Positions 1-14,338 of a DNA stretch of 64,000 nt are shown here, one piece after another. The DNA lies in NCBI GenBank assembly GCA_964020155.1, contig OZ026546.1, positions 6,181,379-6,245,378 on the forward strand, given 5' to 3'. The notes under the pieces were generated by a model that made no database searches, was not told the DNA's origin, and saw nothing but the letters and a program-made list of their open reading frames with translations. Source of the DNA: Chondrilla cf. caribensis (Eukaryota > Porifera > Demospongiae > Chondrillida > Chondrillidae). Numbering within the stretch: position 1 is the first letter of the stretch; each line of letters opens with the position of its first letter. The translations under genes and the position numbers were made by a program.

Positions 1-42
1 CAGTGTGCAACTTTGGCTAATATTGTTTGATTTTCTGTATAG

Positions 43-3916
<3,874 letters not shown>

Positions 3917-4057
3917 TTATTATTATGTACATTTATATGTCTGACTCAATATGTATTCCTCTTTGCCTGACTCACTGTTCCATTCATTCATGCATGTGTT
4001 TTTAATAGAAGTTGTTTTGTGCTATAAGTTACTATTGTGTGTACTGTGAGTCATGTA

Positions 4058-4234
4058 CAGTGGAACCTCTCTATTAAGGACACTTTGGAACCTCAATTTT
4101 TGCCCCCATTACAGAGGTTTCCTCAATTCAGAGGTCATTTAATAGTACTACAGTGGGACACTAATTGGTGTCCTTATTACAGAGGTTTCTGCAATTCATG
4201 AGAGGTTTGTAATAGAGAGCTCGAGGTCCCACTG
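4058..4234. mobile_element. TA-flanked MITE, copy 1 (downstream of CMTR1 copy A)
   Basis: Begins CAGTGGAACCTCTCTATTA and ends near GAGGTCCCACTG, flanked by TA on both sides. Internal ACAGAGGTTTCC motifs recur. TA flanks and terminal inverted repeats suggest a Tc1/mariner-type MITE. Related copies lie at 31413 and 55709. Confidence 0.75.
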
Positions 4235-4739
4235 TATTCCAATCAATTAATGTTTGCATAATAATAATATTATAATGTCCTTTGAAATGCATGGCTATAT
4301 ATTAATTATTACATACCATAATTAAGGAGCGGCCTAGCGAGGTTAATTGTTTCCGCGTTCGGTAGAGGAGTCTGATCGAAGCAGTTTGGCCCATGCAACA
4401 TGCGACTTCTTTGTACGCAAATTGCCAGCTGCAGCCCGTCGAAGCGTTCATCTCGATTTGTCTGCCCGGCTGGAAGGGGTATGAACGTGCTACGAGGTGA
4501 CGTGGATGATTTTTGTTCATGGTCGACTGTGTAGTGCACGAAACGGACGAATAGGGCACTCACATTCGTAGAATTTCGAACATGCAGATGTCCATTGAAA
4601 TGTTTGAAACAACGGATACGACAATCTTCGAAAAATTCATTCGTACGTCGCGATCGGGGCTTCGAATTGCGATTGGTCGTCCATGCCGGTTGGTTTCCGC
4701 GTGTTTCACTTGTGCTCCTATAATAATGACGTACTGTTT

Positions 4740-4791
4740 TAGTCTGGCCTGCCCAGGGCGCTTGGTGGGACGGTCGTAGCAGGCCAGACTA
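4740..4791. mobile_element. 52-bp inverted-repeat insertion with 9-bp target duplication
   Basis: Ends TAGTCTGGCCTGC and GCAGGCCAGACTA are perfect 13-bp inverted repeats. GTACTGTTT is duplicated at 4731-4739 and 4792-4800. Copy D has the uninterrupted site at 24000-24008 (GTACTGTTT once, then GGGAATG). A 9-bp duplication is typical of Mutator-like elements; the tiny size makes family assignment tentative. Confidence 0.8.
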
Positions 4792-4794
4792 GTA

Positions 4795-4958
4795 CTGTTT
4801 GGGAATGTAACCATAGCAACAGTGAGTTTCTGCATAATAATAGTGCACGCATAGGGGGGAGAAAACGTCATTATTATTCATGACAAGAGATGCATACTCC
4901 ATGGTGCACGCCCAGTTAACGTTACGTAATTCATTCATTGGTACTGTAGTCTGGAGTT
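4795..4958 (+). promoter_or_regulatory. Proximal promoter of copy B with an RFX X-box-like site
   Basis: GTAACCATAGCAAC at 4807-4820 fits the RFX X-box consensus GTHNYYATRRNAAC. The block from TGTTTGGGAATG to the start codon, including ATGGTGCACGCCCAGTTA, is nearly the same before copies D and E. No TATA box is evident. Function is inferred. Confidence 0.5.
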
Positions 4959-5589
4959 ATGGAAAGCGATACCGACAGCGATAGCGATTGTGACAGCTAC
5001 GATCCATCTCGTCCTAATTCTGCCTTGAAGATTAGCCATGTCGGTTCTAGTGGTGTCCAAGAGAGTGCAGCTAGTCTGATCATGAGAAGAGATGGTTCCC
5101 AGTTCACCTCACAATCCACCCAGTCCCCTTCTAGCAGCAGTGAAGAGGTGGATGTAGAGGAGAGAGGCAGCGAACAAAATGACTCTAATCCCGAATCCCC
5201 CGAATACCACAGCACCGGTAACCCGTTCCAGCAGTACTCGTATTCTGCGTTCACTGGTCCGGGAAGAGGGTCGTATGGTCGAAGTGGTTCTTCTTCTGAA
5301 AGTGACGAGGACCAAAGCCAGGAGGGTTTTCTCTCCAAGCTAGTGGACAGGAAAACGCTTAAACGCGAGCCACCGTCTTCACCGGAAGGTAGCTCTTCTA
5401 GTAGTGTAGAAGACAGCGACAAACATGTCGTCAAGAAAGCACGCATTGAAACTAAGGCAGATCATGAATATAGCGACTTTGCTAAGAAAATGATGGTACG
5501 ATGCATGTACACTGTTCTGACACATGACTACATATATTATTAGGAGTACTACTTATGCATTTTGTGGTACTGTAACAGTATATGTATCA

Positions 5590-5640
<51 letters not shown>

Positions 5641-5655
5641 CACACACACACGTGC

Positions 5656-5695
<40 letters not shown>

Positions 5696-5708
5696 ATACA
5701 CACACACA

Positions 5709-5743
<35 letters not shown>

Positions 5744-8700
5744 GCACACACAAACACACACACACACATACACACACCTTCACCAACTAACTATACACTG
5801 GTCTCATTCTGCTCATTTACACAGACCAAGATGGGTTATGAGCCTGGTACAGGTCTTGGTCGCAGTGAAGAGGGTATTGTTGAATTAATGAAGAAGTCTA
5901 CACAGAGAAGGAGAGCTGGATTGGGAACAGAAAGAGTGCCTGAATTGGAACCAGAACATGTTGAATGGGAGGACGAGGAGGTGAGGCAAATTGGGTCTTA
6001 ATGTTTAACTTAATTGAACAGTATAATATCACTAATTTTAGGAACATACTATATCTTTCATTTATTATCTGAATACACTTGTGTGTATACAGGTGAACTG
6101 TGAGGAGTTTCCTGAATGGATTGTGCCTTGTTCCTCAGATCCGCCCACTGTGGATGGTGAAGGGCTTGATACATGGTTTAAGATAGGCAGGGTACGTATA
6201 TGTGTTGTATTTTTACGAATGTATATGATTATATTTTCTATTTAATGTTATCTTTTTCATGCACACTCTTGTTGAATTACGGCTATGTGCATTCCGTATC
6301 AACTTGTCCATGCCAATTACTTATACAATTGTCTGTTGGTGATATATTGACATATTCATCAGTGTTTTGCTAGACACTAGTATGTGGATGCATTCATGTG
6401 TGCAAACATTCATAAATGTAAAAGTAGAATTCATGTCATTGTACAGTCTCTATTACACACATAACACACATGAACACACACACTAACACATTACAGTCAT
6501 GAAGTGTATTACACTTTTATTGGCAACTGTGGTATTATGTTCACATGTACATATACAATATATTGCATCAACATACGTAATTGCATATATTATACAATTG
6601 TTATGTGTGTTATTTATAGTTACCTACCTTTACTTTGTAGAGGAAGACCACCATTGAGGATGAGACTCTATTCTGTGATGAAGAAGTACTCAAGCAGATC
6701 CTGAAGAACAAGGTAACAGTCTACATGTGGAGTATGTGTAATGCATGCATCTGTGTACATGTGTGTAAGAGTTGAAATGCACGAAACATCTTCTAATTAT
6801 GCATTCTATAGTTGTGTATTACAGCTTATTTCACTTTTTCAAATATATAATTATGTACGTATGTGTTCCAATTAGACTGTATTTGATAGTTTTGATCGAA
6901 AGGCCTTTCTTGATGCAAGAGATCGATCCAACCCATTTGCACTGATCAAAGGTATCATCTTTCAGAACAGGTGTGTGATCATCTGTCCTCCTGTGTCCTG
7001 TTCTTTTGTCCTTGTCTCTTCACTGTACCCTGTGCTGTATCACTGTATGTATGTACGTATCTTGTGTGCAAGTGTCTTTAGAGTATCTACTTTAAGATCT
7101 TCTGTGGGTCATCTGAGCTATGATTACAATTAATGATTGATAAGAATAATATTGCTATTGATTACAACTTGATTTTATTTTCTCTATTTGTTCTACTTGT
7201 ATGCAAAAACACTGTATCCACTTCATAATATCTACAAATGTATTTACGTATATTCATTGTACGTATGTATAGGATGTATGTATGTACCTACTATAATAAT
7301 ATTATGGTGTTGCCTACCAGTGTTGATAGCATGTGTGAGTACGTATGTATACATATATCCATCACGAAGTGACCGAAAATTGCTTCAAATCAGATCATAG
7401 TTCACAATAATTGAAGATAGTGGTTCCACTCGAGCCCTCCACAATTGTATCACACGGGTTACAAACTCTTAACTCTCAACTACAAGTAAAAATCTTAGTC
7501 TATACATGAAGTACATACGTACATATGTAAGTAAATACGTACAATAGAGTACAACAAAGGAGCAGGCCACAGTAGCTGGCCGCACAAATAAGACACACCT
7601 AGATACTCCATAATTGTTCCAACTACGATAAGACACAATGTATACAGTCACATTACATCAAAGTGACTATATACACGTACGCACATACACAAAGTGAACA
7701 AACATGTACTAATCAAGACTGAATACAAACCATGAAACTATGTTCCACGTAAACAATTCTAACAAGTGATAGACACATAATGTTTGTCAGGAGGTGAACA
7801 CCACAATATTATGTATGTACTGTGCATATTATTAAGTATAATTATGTACTAACATGTATGTGATTTGTTGCTCTTGTGTAGAGCTGCTATGAAAATGGCA
7901 AACATGGATGCAGTCTTTAACTTCATGTTCACTGGTATGAGGGACAAATCTGGAGTGAGTTGTGTGCAGTTCATCCAGCAGAGTGGATATGGTAATATTG
8001 CACTACACACATGTAGTGTTGGATACGTATGTACACAGGCATTTCAACATATGGCAAATTTCTAGCAGTTACAGCCACCATTTGAGTTATGTGCAATACT
8101 ATGTAGTACGTATATTATTATACTCTACTTCTGATATACGCAATATAGTTCCAGAACAGACTTTCAAGGAACTGCTCTCTTGTGAATGTGTTGGTTTGTT
8201 GGTTGTAGAAAAAGATCACTGAAACAAATGAATTGCTCTATTTTGCTGATATCTGTGCTGGACCAGGTGGGTTCACTGAGTATGTGCTCTACCGAACAAA
8301 ATGGCATGCAAAAGGATTTGGATTCACTTTAAGAAGTGTGTTTAGTATCTCTCAGCAGAGTTTTGTGTATTGTTGTGTGTGTATGTGTGTGTGTGGGGGT
8401 GTATGTGGGTGTGATTTGTATCGATTTCAATATAATATTATAGTCTTAACAACTGTGTCACCTTTCCTTCCCAGATCCACCTGATGGTTCTGACTTCAAA
8501 TTAGATGAATTCCATTCATCGGACTGTGAGACCTTTGAACCATACTATGGTGAACAACAATGTTGGGAGAACTGTCTTCAACTTTTGTTAAGATCGTTCA
8601 ATTTTCTGTACAGGTTGTCATGGTGATGGTGATATTACCAATACCGAGAACTTAACCAGTCTTCAGGAGCATGTGTTTGAGGCCACCAATGGTCTTGGAG

Positions 8701-11700
8701 TCCATTTTGTCATGGGAGATGGGGTATGTCTGATTTGTCAATATAACACAGTCACTTCGAAATTACCTCTTCTCCCAAAACAAAGGCCCCATAAGACCAC
8801 GTTTGGTTGCTGTTTTGAGCCCCCTAGACCAAACTTACCCCCTCTATAAATGTTAAACTTCATGCATAATTGAAAGAATGTATGATTGCTGTGAATTCAT
8901 ATGTGTACATAGCATAATATTCCATCCGTTTGTGTCTTCAGTGTATTTCTGTGGAAGGAGAGGAAAACATCCAAGAACTGTTGACCAAGCAGCTTGTCAT
9001 GTGCCAGTTTGCTTGTGCTCTATCGATCTTGAGAGAAGGCGGCCATTTTGTTTGTTCCCTTTTTGACATGTACACTCCATTCCTTGTTGGTCTCATCTAC
9101 CTCTTGTATCGCTGCTTTGAGAAAATATGCATCATAAAACCAGTTACCAGTAGACCGGCTAACTCACAGAGGTTTGTGTGTGCACACGTGTGTGTGTGTG
9201 TGTGTTGTGTGTGTGCGTGTGTGTGTGTGTGTGTGTGTATGTGTGTGTGTGTGTGTTGTGTGTGTGTGTGTTTGTGTGTGTGCCTGTGTGTGTGTGTGTT
9301 TTGTGTATCATTTATATATTATGTATACTACTTCACGTTAAAAACTTAACCTATTGTTAACTCTACACCATAACCCCAGGTATGTAGTGTGTTATGGATT
9401 TTGCAACACCAGCCGTAGTGTAGCTCAGTATCTCTTCGACATCAATGACAAACTGAATGAACTGAAATTTACAGAAAAGGATGTCATTGAGGTACGTGTG
9501 GTAAGCTTATTTACAAATGTTGTGTATAGTGTACATGTCTACTTATGTCCCTATTGTGTGCATGTTTAACTTCAATGTATGTACAGTGTATGAGCAGATC
9601 CTAGTGCTCTTTTATGGTAAAATTGGTCATAGAAGTAAGGGGGATACTGTTTTGTGTGGGCATCTTACCAGTAAATACAGCCCTACTGGTACTGTACGTA
9701 CATACGTATGTACATGCACAAGAATGTGCATATTTAAATTTGTAGACAGTATACGTATGTGAGTAGTATGTTTACCTCTTATGCAGGTAGTGCCACTCCA
9801 CATTCTCCAGCAGGATGAAGACTTCATGAGATATGTGACAAGGAGCAATAATCGGTGCGTTGTGTCCTAAATGCACGCATTCATTGTATATCAATCGATA
9901 TTGAAATTAATGTACGTACGTACCCTGCAGGATTGGTGAGCAGCAGTCCATGGGATTAAGAAAGATACAATTCTTTGCAAAGAACAGGTTTGTGACCTCT
10001 GGTTCGGAGGAGCCATTCATCCTCCTCCACTCGTGTTATTATCATGACCACCTCAGATACCTGTTAGAAAGGCAGCAGGCTGATATAAAGAGGAAATGCC
10101 TCAAATTATGGAAAGTATGTTTGCAGTACCATGTTGTATGTTGTTGTTGCTGTTCTGCATCTCTTTACACACTTTGTAGTTTGTTTATTATACTTCTTTC
10201 CAGTTAGTCAAGTCCTTTTCTCAATGTTTTGTGTACGTATATATTGTCATTTGTTTTTATTGGTATATTTGCTATTTACACGATTAGTTTGATGATAAAA
10301 TCAGACAAGCTCGTTCCATTCCAGAACACAAAGCAATATTCAACGAATTTTGGAAGGTGAGTATTGAAAGCAGTCCTGATACGGACATACGCATTATGCT
10401 CATGTGTTAACAATTGTTTACCTCAAAAGAAACTCACGAAGTCACTAGAGGCTAATGAGGCTAGCTTCAAGCCAACAACCCTGACTGCAGACAACCTACC
10501 ACCCGATGTATACACATGGAAGTGGTACTACATGTGTGGGACAAGATACATGATTGTTGGTGCTGGGGTGAGTTGGAGCATGTGCACTGCAATTCACTCT
10601 ATTATTATCTTCTGTCTAGCACCTTTAAATTTCTTCTGCACTCTTTCTATAGCGCTCAAAACTCAAAGGTTGGACTCAAAGAGGACCACGTAGCTTTGGT
10701 TCAGTGATAAACACAACCAATGTAGAACTACCACCTCAGACTGTACTGGATGTGGACGTCTGTGAAGAGTTTAACTCTAGTGTAAGATACAAGAGATTCT
10801 GTAAGTGGTATTGTACTTATGTGTGATAAGAACTTGATAGTAAGTTAATTAGAATGAATTGTTTGTTTTCTTTTGGTTATTGTTGTCTGTACTCAGCCAA
10901 TGGAATGTAAAAATGAAGCTTGCACACATTAACTGTGACTTATCTTCCCCATGCTTGTAGGGTACTAAACACTTTATTATTGAAGTAATCGATGCTCTTT
11001 CAATCAGTGGAGAATTTATTGGAAATAGACCATTTCTAGAAAGGTACATACGTACATGTGTCACTTATTGTTTTTCTTTCTTTATTTGTTGTTTTGTTTA
11101 TTTCAGACAGGCACTAATCCATAAGTTGTGTAAAGCTGTAAATAAGCCTGGTAGAACTCAGCTAAGGTGAGTGGGTGTGAATGTCTGTACATATGTGTGT
11201 TTGTATGTAATATTGCTATGTGCATGCAACTCATATACTGTATGTACACATCATGCATCTGTTATGATTGTGTTGTTTTCTGATTTAGGTTGAAGAAATG
11301 CTACAGATTTGAAGAGATGGAGAAAATGCTTTCAAAGTGTATATATTCAAATTGTTTTACCTGTGTTCCTGTAACACTACACACACTTACATACGCACAC
11401 ACATGTGTATACTTGTATTCTGTGCACACGTCTAGGAAATTGTACACAATCAAACACACACGTCTATTTATTGTGTGGTGTGTTCAATACATCATTATAT
11501 GCATGCTGTGTGTAGTGACTACATAGTTTCTCTCCTAGATTGGAGGATACCAGTGAAGGAAAAGTGCCTAACGTTGTCTTTAATAATGAAGATGGCTCCT
11601 ACACCCTACCAAAAGGTGTTTTTTTGTTCAAGACACTGAAAAGTGAGTGGATCAATAGTTCTATTTGATCTCACAGCAGAATACCACTGGCATGCATATG

Positions 11701-12284
11701 TACATACCTCAATTCTGTATAACCCGGTTTGAGTACGATATCAAGTATACTGTGCTGCAAAGTGTATCTTAGTGTTATCGTACAATGTTGTATTGTGCTG
11801 TGATGCATTCATCTTGTTTCATGCATGTAGACCCATGGCACCTGCAGTTCAGTAAATCAAGCAAGAGGCTATATTTCTACAATGATATGACACAGAAGAG
11901 TGTTTATGAGGCTCCTCCTGATTCTGTTGCTACTTATCAGTATGTGTTGTGGACTGTTCAATGTTACATATTTGTGATTGCATGGAATATGATCATTGTG
12001 TCTGTGAATACTTATTAATTTCTAAAATTTATTTATCTATGTATTACACATTGTCTGTTGGTCCATTTGTCAAACCTCTCCAACTTTAAGTACACTTAAC
12101 TTACATACATACTGTATGTTTTGTTCACAGAGATCATCTCCAGAGTCGTATGCTGTGGCTATGGCAACCACTCAGTCAGGTTAGAGCCATTCTCGGGCTA
12201 ACAGACAACACCAGTGCACTTCAGAAAGGACTGTTGACCAAGACAGAAGTTATAGAACATGTGGCAAAGAGATTACATATGTAG
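4959..12284 (+). CDS. CMTR1: CMTR1-like copy B: complete cap 2'-O-methyltransferase paralogue with altered catalytic tetrad
   Basis: Exons: 4959-5495, 5825-5980, 6093-6191, 6641-6712, 6876-6970, 7882-7954, 8209-8335, 8475-8549, 8614-8723, 8942-9171, 9380-9491, 9787-9854, 9931-9987, 10057-10114, 10288-10356, 10430-10567, 10653-10781, 10961-11043, 11107-11166, 11289-11336, 11539-11642, 11831-11939, 12131-12284. These sum to 2763 nt (920 aa, against about 835 in human). Domains: acidic Ser-rich N-terminus with basic KKARIETK (1-179), G-patch (180-231, [11 protein letters not shown]), methyltransferase from [10 protein letters not shown] (K324) with SAM motif [10 protein letters not shown] (D358), catalytic D447 in MGDG, guanylyltransferase-like region, WW (834-870). 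The tetrad position expected to be Lys is Ser487 ([10 protein letters not shown]), and the motif Glu is Gln524 (RPANSQR). The frame is intact throughout, so this is not an ordinary pseudogene. SAM binding may persist while catalysis is probably lost; that last step is inference. Confidence 0.9.
5591..5779 (+). repeat. (CA)n microsatellite, intron 1 of copy B
   Basis: CA tract with interruptions. Orthologous tracts sit in intron 1 of C (14248-14354), D (24749-24840) and E (32502-32540 and 32864-32944). Confidence 0.9.
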
Positions 12285-13089
12285 TTACATATTATGTACA
12301 TTTATACATAAATATTATCTATCTCTCTTTGCCCGACACATTGTTTTACTCAATCATGTGGTTGTTTTTAACGTTGTTTTTGCACTATAAGTTAATGTTG
12401 TGTGTACTGTGAGTCATTAGTATTCCATGGCCAACCAATGTGTTGTATAATACACTTTAAAATGGCTCCCATACGTTATGCATGAGTTTATATACAATGT
12501 ACAATTCAATGCCCATTACTCTGGATAATGATGCATGCATGTATACAGCTCAGAGTTTTCTTCAATTTAGTTCTATTCAACTAATCATACTGCGCAAGCT
12601 GCTGGGTATGCAAGCTCACATGAAATTGATGTATACATACAATTGCATGCAGCTAGTGAATTCTCATGAATCTGTCCCAATTTGTTTTTGATAAACATGC
12701 ATATATATATATATGCATATATGATGGGTTGATGAATTTGCAGATTAACTGGATATAATATAATTATACGTACATGCATATATTCCCTACTGTTTGTACA
12801 TGTTCTGTTATTTGGAAAAGGTGGTATATACGTATGTGGATAGAAAGGTTTTGTAGATAAACTTAAAGTGGTGGAGGATTAACAAGAATTCACTCTACAT
12901 GCACGTTTCACAATGAATGGAATTTGTACAGTTTCCTTGCATCCACTTCTTAATTCTGCCATCAATCTTCTTTGGCTTCTGCTTACAATATTTACAACTC
13001 CTCCATCCTACCATTCCTTATTATCTAATTCTTCACACATCTCTACCGAATACTGTAATTTAGATGGCCTATCTGACAGACCTGTAAAC

Positions 13090-13300
13090 AAGTAATTCGA
13101 GTGCCGCCCCCCACACCCAAACTACTTGGGCGTCTTTCTTAGGCTCAGAAGAGCCTTCGCTGAAGTTAATAAGTTCGTCGGAGCTTCAGCGCACGAATTC
13201 TAACCCAATTATTAATAGCGTTCGAAATCGGCCATCTTTCTTTACGCAATATAAATTTATTATTGCGGTTACGCGTAGGAGCACATATTATATATAAAAT
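13090..13300. repeat. Dispersed repeat family (AAGTAATTCGAGT), copy upstream of CMTR1 copy C
   Basis: Starts AAGTAATTCGAGTGCCGCCC and runs through ATCGGCCATC to GGTTACGCGTAGG. The same sequence occurs in opposite orientation at about 36745-37003 and as a fragment at 50856-50954. Confidence 0.7.
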
Positions 13301-13363
13301 CTAATGTAACTTAGTCTATAGCAAAATGTCAATAAAACAAGAACAACAGTCCATAAGTACTAG

Positions 13364-13459
13364 TTACTACACGCTCTCTGTGCCGTATTGCGTTTACTGC
13401 TCGAGACCCGAGGGCGAGTGCAGTAAACAAAGCAATGCGGCAGAGAGAGCGTGTAGTAA
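13364..13459. repeat. Long imperfect hairpin upstream of copy C
   Basis: TTACTACACGCTCTCTGTG...GTTTACTGCTCG on the left pairs with CGAGTGCAGTAAAC...GAGAGCGTGTAGTAA on the right: about 40-bp arms with a short loop. It could be a foldback MITE; no clear target duplication was found. Confidence 0.65.
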
Positions 13460-13828
13460 GTGGCTTATCGCAAAATAGCCGCCTAGATGCTCATTGATAC
13501 GAACGTAAGCGTAGTGGGGTCATCATGACGCAATTGTTACGGCAATTCCAACTCTATCAGCTGTTTATTAGCGACTTAAGATCAAATCGATCGTAAAGTG
13601 CTAGCGTAGAGGGAAACCAAGGCGAACTGGTCATTAATTAGACACAACTGGAGTTATTCTACTTCAAAGTGAAAATTTCCGAAATTACCCTGTTTCCGAA
13701 ATTACCTTAATCTACCTTACTTCTCGGAAGCCCGACCAGATCCGTTTTACTTCGGATACGTGACGTCAACCCTTTCCTATAATACGGGAGGTCGCACTGA
13801 CGTACTAGTAATTTGGATCATTAAGTTT

Positions 13829-14257
13829 ATGGAAGGCGATAGCACTAACGATTATGCCGGTCTACTCCGTCGCGGCTTAGTCTCAAAGAGTAGCCTCAGT
13901 CCCGAAAAATCGTTACAACAGCGTTTTGAGGGAGGATCTTTTCTGCGAAGTGTGTCTTGCGAAAGCGATGACAGCCAAGATAGAAGGAATTCTCCATCCG
14001 GATCCGACCAAGAAGATATTACAAAACGTAAACTTTCGCACACCTCTTCAACGGAAGATAGCCCTCTCAGTAGTGTACAAGATAGCGACAAACATGTAGG
14101 CAAAAAGCCGCGTAATGAAGTATGGATGGGCCATGAGTACAACGACGTTCCTATGAAAATGATGGTGAATACCATGGATGCGTATTCTGTTTTCACTCAT
14201 GCATGACTATATGCATGACATTATATATTTTGTGGTATATGTACACAAGCACACATG

Positions 14258-14338
<81 letters not shown>

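Larger units (their letters stand above)
3917..4794. other. Intergenic A-B: MITE, CpG-rich stretch, 52-bp insertion
   Basis: After the 3' flank of A and the MITE, about 4320-4700 is CpG-rich with no supported gene. It probably belongs to the upstream promoter of B, because parts recur before D (ATTTGAAACAACGGA, CTTGTGCTCCTATAATAAT). Confidence 0.5.
12285..13828. other. Intergenic B-C
   Basis: AT-rich 3' flank of B, then the AAGTAATTCGAGT repeat and the long hairpin, then about 370 bp directly before the copy C start that share no visible sequence with the B/D/E promoter. Copy C thus appears to have a different promoter. The open frame 12913-13095 has no supporting features. Confidence 0.5.

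Noticed and set aside
9950..10207. Continuous coding through intron 13 of copy B
   Set aside because: A and C have a length that breaks frame, borders are GT-AG in all five copies, and the spliced form aligns with human CMTR1 (recalled) without a gap.
13760..13828. N-terminal extension of the copy C first exon
   Set aside because: The frame is open upstream of 13829 but has no ATG, and the sequence is not similar to other copies.
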